Origin: Patescibacteria group bacterium
GTDB lineage: Bacteria > Patescibacteriota > Minisyncoccia > Minisyncoccales > CG1-02-41-26
Assembly (NCBI GenBank): GCA_020724125.1
Contig: DYHM01000004.1
Span: forward strand, 14,126 to 19,639
DNA: 5,514 bases
Direction of reading: 5' to 3'
The notes under the pieces were generated by a model, which saw nothing but the letters and a program-made list of their open reading frames with translations, did no database searches and was not told where the DNA came from. Position 1 is the stretch's first letter. Each line of letters opens with the position of its first letter. The position numbers and the translations under genes were made by a program. This document shows positions 1 through 5,514 of the stretch, piece by piece.

Positions 1-226
1 ATTTGTCAAAATCATATCCTAATGCTTTTGGTATTTGATAAATAATCGCGTCAGCTTCTTTAATTATTTTTATATCACCGAATTCCTTTGGTTTTTCTAA
101 TTCCGGAATTGAGTCCAATTTTTTCTTAAAAATTTTAACTGCTTTTTTGCTTAATTCCCCTAACTCTCTCTCTCTGGGTTCTTCGGATTTAGAATGCTCT
201 ATTTTTTGAAAATTTATTTTTTCCAT
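1..226 (-). CDS. Hypothetical protein, N-terminal 75 residues (3' end beyond window)
   Basis: This is an open frame from an ATG at 226 to the left edge, so the C-terminus is missing. The start is well fixed: an in-frame TAA (247-245) lies six codons upstream and there is no other ATG between. The protein begins MEKINFQKIEHSK and is rich in Lys and Glu. It has a charged stretch (EEPRERELGELSKK, about residues 15-28) and then a possibly helical, basic segment (KKAVKIFKKKL). No signal peptide or membrane segment is seen, so a cytoplasmic location is likely. Codon and base composition match the neighbouring genes. No Shine-Dalgarno sequence precedes the start. I do not recognise the family and assign no function. 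It follows murA on the same strand after a 251-nt gap, so it may or may not be co-transcribed. Confidence 0.72.
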   Translation of the reverse strand, partial: MEKINFQKIEHSKSEEPRERELGELSKKAVKIFKKKLDSIPELEKPKEFGDIKIIKEADAIIYQIPKALGYDFDK

Positions 227-260
227 AATTTCAAAATGATATTCTTACATTCTTAAAAAT

Positions 261-298
261 GTTGTTATGTGTTATGTGTTCTATGTTCCGTGTTATGT
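261..298. repeat. Degenerate short-word repeat (GTTATGT-like)
   Basis: GTTATGT occurs at 264-270 and 271-277. It is followed by the variant GTTCTATGT (278-286), a short TCCGT, and another GTTATGT (292-298). On the coding strand of the downstream gene it reads as ACATAAC/ACATAGAAC words. It starts 34-37 nt upstream of the hypothetical gene's ATG at 226. It has no coding sense in any frame and no clear dyad symmetry. Confidence 0.6.
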
Positions 299-354
299 TT
301 TTTTGTGTTTTTAAATTAAAAATCAAATTCTACAATAATAATTTCAAGGGAACC

Positions 355-382
355 AAGAAAATATTTTCTTTAATTTAAGAAA
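355..382. other. AT-rich palindrome with an overlapping alternative hairpin
   Basis: AAGAAAATATTTTCTT (355-370) is a perfect 16-bp palindrome. Its right end, TTTCTT (365-370), can instead pair with AAGAAA (377-382) around a 6-nt loop, so the two structures exclude each other. Both stems are nearly all A-T and are not followed by a convincing T-run in the murA direction. I therefore do not call a terminator. The structure lies in the gap downstream of murA. Confidence 0.35.
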
Positions 383-389
383 CATCCCT

Positions 390-419
390 AATATAGATTG
401 AATCAATATAGATTGAATC
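390..419. repeat. Perfect 15-bp tandem duplication
   Basis: AATATAGATTGAATC at 390-404 is repeated exactly at 405-419. It sits 58 nt past the murA stop codon, in a gap with no gene. The unit contains GATTGAATC, which is almost self-complementary, so weak hairpins are possible. Exact identity suggests a recent slippage duplication or a short two-copy element. Confidence 0.75.
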
Positions 420-477
420 CGTTTTAACACACTTTGTATTTTAATATTACTACGGTTAAATTGCAAATATAAAACTT

Positions 478-1755
478 CTAAGTGATTGAATTTTTAATAT
501 TAATTCGTTTAATTTCAGCTCCTATTTTTTGCAATCTTTCTTCAATTTTTTCGTATCCCCTGTCAATTTGGCAGATATTGCCAACCAATGTTTTTCCCTT
601 GGCTATTAAGCCGGCTATGATTAGACTGGCGCCCGCCCGGATGTCCCACGATTCTATTTCTACTCCGGAAAGCGGCGTCCTGCCAAAAACAAAAGCCCGA
701 TGGGGGTCGACAATTTCAATATCAGCGCCCATTTTTCTCAATTCATGGATATAATTTAAGCGATTCTCATATAAGGGGTCGTGAATTAAACTCTTGCCCT
801 CAGCTTGGGTTAAGAGAGGAACAATCACGGGCAGAAGGTCGGTGGGAAAGCCGGGATAAGGAAGGGCTTGGATTTTCGCGGGTCTGAAATTATCAGATTG
901 TTTGATTTCAATCGAATCCCTGTTTCTTTTGAATTCAACTCCAATTTCTTTAAGTTTTAATAAAAAAAGTTCTAAATGTTCCGGAATTAAATTTTTTACC
1001 AAAACCTTTTTACCAACCGCCGCTCCCACGACCAGAAAAGTTCCTGCCTCATTTGGGTCGGGAATAATTTTATTTTCCACTCCTTCTAGTTTTTTTACCC
1101 CTTCAATTTTTAAAGTATGGTCCCAAAATTTTTTAATCCTCGCTCCCATTTTGTTTAACATTTCAATTAAATTCTGAACAGAAGGTTCTTGGGCAGCTAT
1201 TTTAATAATGGTTTGACCCTGAGATAAAACACTTGCCATTATTAAATTTTCAGTAGCGGTCACGCTAAACTCTGAAAGAACAATTTTTGCTCCTTTTAGG
1301 TTTTCTCTTTTAAAATAATAAAAATCGCCGTCTTGTTCAATTTTAACTCCCAATTCTTTAAGGGCTTGAAGATGGGTGTTAATTGTTCTTAAACCAATTC
1401 TGTCTCCGCCTGGCCGGGAAATTTTAAAACTTTTACAGCGCGGCAACAAAGCTCCAATTAAAAGAACTGAAATCCTGGCTTTGGAAAATTTTTCAAAATC
1501 CAATTTAGAAACATCAATCCCCTCTTCTTTAATTTGGACCTTCTTCTCGTCTAACCATTTTATTTCTTTTCCTACTTGTTTTAAAATTTCCAGCAGGTTT
1601 AAAATATCGTTTACTCTCGGGATATTATCTAAAACGCATTCTTTGTCCGTTAATAAAGTGGCGGCTAAAAGAGCGCCAGCCGCATTCTTGGCCGGCCTAA
1701 CCTCAATTTCCCCTTCTAATTTTTTTTCTCCCTCAATTAAAAATTTTTCAGTCAT
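478..1755 (-). CDS. murA: UDP-N-acetylglucosamine 1-carboxyvinyltransferase (MurA), Cys-to-Asp active-site variant
   Basis: The enzyme transfers enolpyruvate from PEP to UDP-GlcNAc, the first committed step of peptidoglycan precursor synthesis, in the cytoplasm. From the ATG at 1755 the protein is 425 aa, matching the family (E. coli MurA has 419). Family landmarks are present: K23-N24 in PAKNAA, R94, the loop PGGDRIGLR (115-123), SVTATEN (164-170), D306 in GFPTD (the catalytic Asp equivalent to E. coli D305), DIRAGASL (371-378) and R399 in QIDRGYE. The PEP-contacting Cys of E. coli (C115) is replaced by Asp118, as in mycobacterial and chlamydial MurA, so fosfomycin insensitivity is expected. 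The frame stays open upstream to an ATG at 1899, but those 48 residues are translated 9-bp repeat plus AT-rich leader. The family fold begins at MTEKFLIEGE, so 1755 is preferred. There is no clear Shine-Dalgarno sequence, only AAAAAG abutting the ATG. The stop is TAG. The gene lies 195 nt downstream of gltX on the same strand. Confidence 0.95.
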   Translation of the reverse strand: MTEKFLIEGEKKLEGEIEVRPAKNAAGALLAATLLTDKECVLDNIPRVNDILNLLEILKQVGKEIKWLDEKKVQIKEEGIDVSKLDFEKFSKARISVLLIGALLPRCKSFKISRPGGDRIGLRTINTHLQALKELGVKIEQDGDFYYFKRENLKGAKIVLSEFSVTATENLIMASVLSQGQTIIKIAAQEPSVQNLIEMLNKMGARIKKFWDHTLKIEGVKKLEGVENKIIPDPNEAGTFLVVGAAVGKKVLVKNLIPEHLELFLLKLKEIGVEFKRNRDSIEIKQSDNFRPAKIQALPYPGFPTDLLPVIVPLLTQAEGKSLIHDPLYENRLNYIHELRKMGADIEIVDPHRAFVFGRTPLSGVEIESWDIRAGASLIIAGLIAKGKTLVGNICQIDRGYEKIEERLQKIGAEIKRINIKNSIT

Positions 1756-1793
1756 CTTTTTAAAGTTAAAAAAATTAAAAACAAAAAAATAAC

Positions 1794-1883
1794 TTTTCAC
1801 CCTTTTCTCCCTTTTCACCCTTTTCTCCCTTTTCTTCCCTTTCACCCCTTTCACCCCTTTCACCCTTTTCACCCTTTTCACCC
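1794..1883. repeat. Ten-unit 9-bp tandem repeat upstream of murA
   Basis: Ten contiguous 9-bp units fill 90 bp. On the plus strand, from left to right, they read TTTTCACCC, TTTTCTCCC, TTTTCACCC, TTTTCTCCC, TTTTCTTCC, CTTTCACCC three times, then TTTTCACCC twice. A decayed eleventh unit (ATTTCTCAA) follows at 1884. On the murA coding strand the unit is GGGTGAAAA, a purine-rich array with a GGG run nearly every 9 nt. The unit length is a multiple of three, so it stays open as Val-Lys-Arg/Gly repeats in frame with murA. It ends 38 nt before the murA ATG. The remaining stretch to the gltX stop (1884-1950) shows only a small direct repeat, CAGTCA/CAGTCAG. Confidence 0.92.
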
Positions 1884-1950
1884 ATTTCTCAAAGCACAAA
1901 AGAATAAACGGTTAGAAAAAGCAGTCAAAACAGTCAGGAAGATTTCAAAG

Positions 1951-3519
1951 CTAAATTTTTATCTTTTCTTTTGCCATCCTTATTCTTTCTAATGTCTTTT
2001 CTTTTCCTAATAATTCCGCTATTTCAAAGGGCCCGGCCGAGGCTGTTTTGCCGCTCAGGGCCGCTCTTAACGGCCATAAAAGATATCCCCTATCTTCTTT
2101 TCCTAATTCGCCGGCTAATTTTAATAAAACCTCTCCAATTTCTTTTTTAGTCCAATCTGTTTCTTCGAGCTTATTTAATGTCTTGCTTAATTTATCTAAA
2201 ACCTCTTTAATTTCCTCATTACTCATCTCTTTCCATCTTAAAAGTTCTGAAGAATAATCTAATTTTTTCTTGAAAAAAAAATCAATCAGTTCGGAAATTT
2301 CTGAAAACTTCTTTAACCTTGCCTGATATAAATCAATTATCTTCATCAACTCGTAAAAGCTAACACCTTCACCTGTTTCTGTTGTTTCAAATTTAGTAGT
2401 AATTACCTTCCCCTCGTAAAAAAGTGAATGTTTATCTCTTTCAAGACAGGGCTTTATTAAATTTGTTTTAATTAAATAAGGAATGCAGTCCTCGGTTAAT
2501 TTATCAAGAGATTTTTGTCTGATATAGAAACCGTTCAACCAATCAAGTTTTTGAGGATTGAAAACAGCGCCTGATTTTTGAATTTTTTCAACAGAGAATT
2601 CCTGAATTAAAGACAATAAAGAAAAAATTTCCTTATTAGCGCCTGGATTCCAACCTAAAAGAGCCAAAAAATTTATCAAAGCAACCGACAGATAACCTTC
2701 TTCTTTATATTCCAAAATTGATTTAACTCTATCTCTTTTGCTTAATTTCGCTCGATCTAAACCAAAAATTAAAGGAAGATGAAGGTATTGAGGCGTTTTT
2801 ATTCCCAACGCTTCAGCAAGAAGAATTTGGATTGGAGTATTGGGAATATGTTCTTCTCCCCGAATAATATGAGTGATTTTCATTTCAAAATCATCAATCA
2901 CCGAAGTTAAATTGTAAAGCGGCGCAGCCAAATTTTTTGCCACAACAATATCCCCAAAATTTTGGCTGTCATATTCTATCTCGCCCCTCAAAAGATCTTT
3001 AAAACGAACTTTTTTTGACGACATTCTAAATCTTAAAACATAGGATTTCTTGTTTTTTAAATTTTCTTCAATCTCTCTTTCCGAGAGTTCGGCGCATTTT
3101 TCCGAATAGCGAGGCGGCTGGCCAATGCTGAGTAAATAATTTCGATGGGCTTCTAATTCTTCTGGCGAACAAAAACAATAATAAATTTTTTTTTCATCTA
3201 AAAGTTTTTGAAGATATTTTTGATAGATTTCTTTTCTCTCTGATTGGCGGTAGGGGCCGAATTTGCCGTCCACGCCAGGTCCTTCCTGAAATTCCAATCC
3301 TAACCAGTTTAAACCTTCAATAATATCTTTTTCCCATTTTTTTTGCGACCGTTGAATATCAGTGTCGTCAATTCTTAAAATCAAGGTTCCCTGATATTTT
3401 TCAGCAAAGAGATAATTAAAAAGAGCGGTTCTGGCAAAACCAAGATGCATTGGCCCGGTTGGCGATGGCGCCATCCTTACCCTAATCTCGCCCGGCCGAA
3501 TAAGTTTTAATTCTTCCAT
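1951..3519 (-). CDS. gltX: Glutamyl-tRNA synthetase (GluRS)
   Basis: This class I aminoacyl-tRNA synthetase attaches glutamate to tRNA-Glu in the cytoplasm using ATP. The 522-aa length is slightly above the usual 460-500. The Rossmann catalytic domain opens with IRVRMAPSPTGPMHLGF, where HLGF (25-28) is the HIGH motif, and LRIDDTD (48-54) follows. The second signature, KLSKR (258-262), is the KMSKS equivalent. GluRS hallmarks are GPYRQSER (88-95), LYNLTSVIDD (201-210) and RGEEHIPNTPIQ (220-231). A zinc-type C115-x-C117-x24-C142 arrangement matches the E. coli spacing, but Glu144 sits where E. coli has the His ligand. The C-terminal half (about 335-522) is the helical anticodon-binding region and ends in the typical PLRAALSGKTASAGPFEIAE-LLGKE block (483-506). 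Whether it also mischarges tRNA-Gln, to feed a GatCAB amidotransferase, cannot be read from this window. The start is ATG without a Shine-Dalgarno sequence, and the stop is TAG. Confidence 0.97.
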   Translation of the reverse strand: MEELKLIRPGEIRVRMAPSPTGPMHLGFARTALFNYLFAEKYQGTLILRIDDTDIQRSQKKWEKDIIEGLNWLGLEFQEGPGVDGKFGPYRQSERKEIYQKYLQKLLDEKKIYYCFCSPEELEAHRNYLLSIGQPPRYSEKCAELSEREIEENLKNKKSYVLRFRMSSKKVRFKDLLRGEIEYDSQNFGDIVVAKNLAAPLYNLTSVIDDFEMKITHIIRGEEHIPNTPIQILLAEALGIKTPQYLHLPLIFGLDRAKLSKRDRVKSILEYKEEGYLSVALINFLALLGWNPGANKEIFSLLSLIQEFSVEKIQKSGAVFNPQKLDWLNGFYIRQKSLDKLTEDCIPYLIKTNLIKPCLERDKHSLFYEGKVITTKFETTETGEGVSFYELMKIIDLYQARLKKFSEISELIDFFFKKKLDYSSELLRWKEMSNEEIKEVLDKLSKTLNKLEETDWTKKEIGEVLLKLAGELGKEDRGYLLWPLRAALSGKTASAGPFEIAELLGKEKTLERIRMAKEKIKI

Positions 3520-3547
3520 AAATTTTTGTCTTTATTAGAACGAGACC

Positions 3548-3699
3548 GTTGAATAATTCGCGATTCGCGAAGATTCGCGATTCGCGATTCGTGAAAATTC
3601 ATATAATAATTATTCGTGGAAATTCGTATAATAACTATGGTTTTTATCCGAACCAACGCCAATCAAAAGACAAATCAGCAAGGAAGGTAATTATTCAAC
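3548..3699. other. 11-bp perfect inverted repeat enclosing the ATTCG repeat block
   Basis: GTTGAATAATT (3548-3558) and its exact reverse complement AATTATTCAAC (3689-3699) bracket about 130 nt between gltX and the upstream peptidase gene. The enclosed DNA carries the ATTCG-word repeat on the left and a less repetitive, non-coding 50-60 nt on the right. No target-site duplication is visible outside the arms and no transposase lies nearby, so a MITE-like element is only a possibility. A long-range RNA stem in the gltX leader is another. The arms are AT-rich, so chance is not excluded. Confidence 0.4.
3556..3636. repeat. Degenerate ATTCGCG/ATTCGTG word repeat upstream of gltX
   Basis: Eight successive units begin with ATTC, at 3556, 3563, 3573, 3580, 3587, 3597, 3612 and 3622. 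Four carry ATTCGCG, two carry ATTCGTG, and two longer ones are ATTCATATAATAATT and ATTCGTATAATAACT. Unit length varies (7, 10, 15 bp), so this is a word repeat and not a strict minisatellite. It includes the palindrome TTCGCGAA (3564-3571) and two TATAAT strings on the plus strand (3602-3607, 3627-3632). There is no gene downstream in that direction. The block lies 36 nt upstream of the gltX ATG. Confidence 0.8.
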
Positions 3700-3761
3700 A
3701 CGCTTATAATATCAATTCAAAACTAAAAAATCAATAAAAATAAAAAATTCTACAAAGAAAA

Positions 3762-3786
3762 GATTTTTCGAATTAAAAGAAAAATC
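3762..3786 (-). terminator. Possible weak hairpin terminator after the peptidase gene
   Basis: GATTTTTC (3762-3769) and GAAAAATC (3779-3786) form a perfect 8-bp stem with a 9-nt loop. Read on the minus strand, the stem comes 22 nt after the peptidase stop codon and is followed by TTTTCTTT, as a Rho-independent terminator would be. The stem has only two G-C pairs, so it would be weak. In AT-rich DNA such a hairpin can arise by chance. Confidence 0.35.
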
Positions 3787-3808
3787 AAATTGAAATTATT
3801 TTTAAAAC

Positions 3809-5482
3809 TTATTCTCCTTCAAGAATTTTATTGATTTTGGAACGAGTGAAAAAATCTATTTGGCCAGTCCCCTTTTTCAATCCCTGAGACGCTAAAATTT
3901 CCGAAGCATATTTTTCCTGAAAACGAACAATTGCCTCGCGAGTTAAAGGACCAAAAAAACCAGTTATTAATCCCTTGGGATAAATTTCCGGTCCCTGAAA
4001 TTTTAAGAATTCCTGGAGGCAGCGAACTTCGGTTGCCCTGAGACCATAATAAAGATTTTGAATTAAACCCCGGCAAGAAATTTTTTGTTTTAAAATTTCA
4101 GCAATTCTCGCTTTAATTTCCCTAATTTTAGTTTTTAGTTCTTCAATTTGAATTTCAAGCTCGGCAATTAATTTTTCTTTTTCTTCCGCGCTTTCCGCTG
4201 AAATTGAAAGAGAAAAATTAAAAAATTCTTCTTCGTTATTAAAAACCGCTGGAATCAGGGTTAAAGAGGAATAATTTTTGCCAAAATCTCTGATAATTAC
4301 TTTTCCTTTTTGTTCTTTGTTTAGTTTAAAATAATCAACCTGACAATCCTGGCTGTTCTGACAAAGAACATAAGCGGTTTTAAAGAGACCATTTTTAACG
4401 CCTGTAAATTCTATCTCTAAATCCCCTTCTCCGCCGATAATTCGATACCAATGACCTGACCAGGACTTAATAGAATAATTCAACTGAATATTGGTTTTTT
4501 GAGTAGAAGGTAAAAATATCAAAGAAGGGATAATTTTGAGAGATTGAAGTTGTTGATTTTTGTAGCAATAATTTTGACCAAGAGAACAGTTATTTAAAAA
4601 AATGGCAATTAGCCAATCAAAAAAAATATCTGAAATTTTTTTATCAATCTTCTTCTTTTCTAAAGCGTAATTCAAAGAAGAAAGACCAACCTCTTTAGAG
4701 TATAAAGAATCGGTTAAAATCTCTTTTCCATAATGGTCAACCAGATATTGAGTGAACAAATTTACCGAACCATAATCTTTTTTTTGATTTTGCCAATTAA
4801 TTAAAGAATCCGAAGGATTTTCTAAAAAGATATTTATCCTCTGTTGAAGATTGCTGTTTTGCTCTCCCTGGTCATAACCCAAATAAGTGGGCCCATATTC
4901 CGCCCGGGCTTCGTTTAACCAAATTTCTTCCGAGACGCCGCGGAGCCGGTCTTTTTGATTAAAGATAATCAAATGAATAAATTCGTGGACTAAATAATTT
5001 TTAGTTTTATCAGAAAATAAATTTTTAGCCGCTAAATAAATCATTTCTCTTTCATTTGACCTTGGACTTTGAACCTGAGGAAATTCATCGCCATTATTAA
5101 AATAACCGGCGGTTTCTTCTTTCATTTGTTGAAACAAAACAGTAATTCGTTCATCATTATCAATGCCGGGTTTCCATTCCGAACCAAAAAAGGAAGTCAA
5201 TTGAGGATAAATAACCACATCGAACTCTTGACTTAAAATTTCTAAATTTTGAACTATCTTTTCTCTTCCCTCCAGGTTTAAACCTTCAAACCAGTTTTTC
5301 TCTAAATAAAAATAAGCCCCTTGAGAAATTTTTTGAAGGACAGCTGAAATTTTTTCTCTTGCCAATAAATCATAAATATTATCAACAAAAAAATCTTTAA
5401 TTTGACCCTGGCTGTCGGCGAAAACAAAAATCGGCCCAAAACAACCTAAAAAAAATAATAAAATAAAAGCAATTTTTTTCAT
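3809..5482 (-). CDS. Secreted gluzincin-like metallopeptidase with C-terminal peptidoglycan-binding domain
   Basis: This is a 557-aa exported protein. Residues 1-22 form a signal peptide (MKK, hydrophobic core, VFA before DSQG). C14 after FLG is a poorer lipobox alternative. The N-terminal domain carries H166-E-F-I-H170 and, 20 residues later, E191 in WLNEARAEY. This HExxH...NE pattern is that of gluzincin zinc peptidases such as the M30 or peptidase-MA groups. Both His, the catalytic Glu and the third ligand are present, so activity is plausible, but the substrate is unknown. Residues about 335-428 look like a beta-rich domain, with possible disulfide pairs C299/C306 and C374/C380. Residues 432-468 are a charged heptad-like coiled coil (EEKEKLIAELEIQIEELK). 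Residues 470-557 are a peptidoglycan-binding domain (V486-x-x-LQEFL, GFFGPLTREAI, FQEKYASEIL, GLKKGTG). It probably acts on or outside the cell wall. It is the first gene transcribed here, followed by gltX after 289 nt. The start is ATG, with no good ribosome-binding site in the 32 nt visible upstream. Confidence 0.85.
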   Translation of the reverse strand: MKKIAFILLFFLGCFGPIFVFADSQGQIKDFFVDNIYDLLAREKISAVLQKISQGAYFYLEKNWFEGLNLEGREKIVQNLEILSQEFDVVIYPQLTSFFGSEWKPGIDNDERITVLFQQMKEETAGYFNNGDEFPQVQSPRSNEREMIYLAAKNLFSDKTKNYLVHEFIHLIIFNQKDRLRGVSEEIWLNEARAEYGPTYLGYDQGEQNSNLQQRINIFLENPSDSLINWQNQKKDYGSVNLFTQYLVDHYGKEILTDSLYSKEVGLSSLNYALEKKKIDKKISDIFFDWLIAIFLNNCSLGQNYCYKNQQLQSLKIIPSLIFLPSTQKTNIQLNYSIKSWSGHWYRIIGGEGDLEIEFTGVKNGLFKTAYVLCQNSQDCQVDYFKLNKEQKGKVIIRDFGKNYSSLTLIPAVFNNEEEFFNFSLSISAESAEEKEKLIAELEIQIEELKTKIREIKARIAEILKQKISCRGLIQNLYYGLRATEVRCLQEFLKFQGPEIYPKGLITGFFGPLTREAIVRFQEKYASEILASQGLKKGTGQIDFFTRSKINKILEGE

Positions 5483-5514
5483 TTTGATTTTTTTATCTTT
5501 TCTTGGTTAATAGT

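Noticed and set aside
482..1792. Plus-strand open frames at 482-754, 902-1177 and 1376-1792
   Set aside because: They lie opposite murA, and their translations are Ser/Phe/Ile-rich mirror products with no family features. The minus-strand MurA has full motif support.
1794..1883. CRISPR array or repeat-in-toxin-like coding repeat
   Set aside because: The units are 9 bp with no spacers, and there are no cas genes. The encoded Val-Lys-Arg/Gly pattern has no signature of a known repeat protein and abuts the natural MurA start.
2048..2257. Plus-strand open frame of 69 codons
   Set aside because: It is antisense to the conserved C-terminal block of GltX, with low-complexity Ser/Leu composition and no independent support.
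3549..3737. Plus-strand open frame of 62 codons in the gltX-peptidase gap, with TATAAT strings inside it
   Set aside because: Its sequence is mostly translated ATTCG-word repeat (SRFAKIRDSRF...), with no recognisable domain. The TATAAT strings are part of the repeat units and have no suitable -35 partner that I could see.
3641..3755. tRNA or other structured RNA gene in the less repetitive part of the gap
   Set aside because: I found no cloverleaf, T-loop GTTCRANYC context or strong GC stems. Only short weak hairpins are present.
3828..4076. Minus-strand open frame of 82 codons in another frame
   Set aside because: It lies entirely within the peptidoglycan-binding and coiled-coil coding region of the peptidase gene, whose frame is strongly supported.
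1..5514. Alternative genetic code (UGA read as Gly)
   Set aside because: The gltX and peptidase frames run over 500 codons each without in-frame TGA, which would be unlikely under that code. Stops used are TAG and TAA.

Overview
The window looks like a piece of a small-genome, AT-rich bacterium of the Candidate Phyla Radiation (Patescibacteria), probably a Parcubacteria-type lineage. This is an inference. It rests on the low GC content, the lack of good Shine-Dalgarno sequences before the starts, the very AT-rich intergenic gaps filled with short-word repeats, and above all the last protein. That protein ends in a peptidoglycan-binding module of the style (YPKG..TGFFGPLTREAI..FQEKYASEIL) common in secreted Parcubacteria proteins. 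Two long frames of 522 and 557 codons run without an in-frame TGA, which argues against the UGA=Gly code of some sister lineages.

All genes lie on the minus strand, so transcription reads from high to low coordinates. In that order they are: a secreted zinc-metallopeptidase-like protein with a coiled coil and a C-terminal peptidoglycan-binding domain (3809-5482); glutamyl-tRNA synthetase gltX (1951-3519); a MurA-type UDP-GlcNAc enolpyruvyl transferase (478-1755); and the first 75 codons of an unrecognised charged protein (1-226, running off the left edge). The gaps between them (289, 195 and 251 nt) are long for a tight operon. The genes are co-directional housekeeping and envelope functions, and nothing shows that they act as one pathway. 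MurA makes a cell-wall precursor, the peptidase probably acts at the wall, and GltX charges tRNA-Glu.

The most unusual content is between the genes. Each of the three gaps holds a different short-unit degenerate repeat: GTTATGT-like words at 261-298, ten 9-bp units at 1794-1883, and ATTCGCG/ATTCGTG words at 3556-3636. In each case the gene-proximal edge of the repeat is about 34-38 nt upstream of the next start codon. A fourth repeat would be predicted just outside the right edge, near 5520. The 9-bp repeat also keeps a reading frame open upstream of murA and so creates a misleading 48-residue basic N-terminal extension. The MurA active-site loop carries Asp in place of the usual Cys, which predicts natural fosfomycin resistance. 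No RNA genes, CRISPR arrays, insertion sequences or obvious defence systems were seen.
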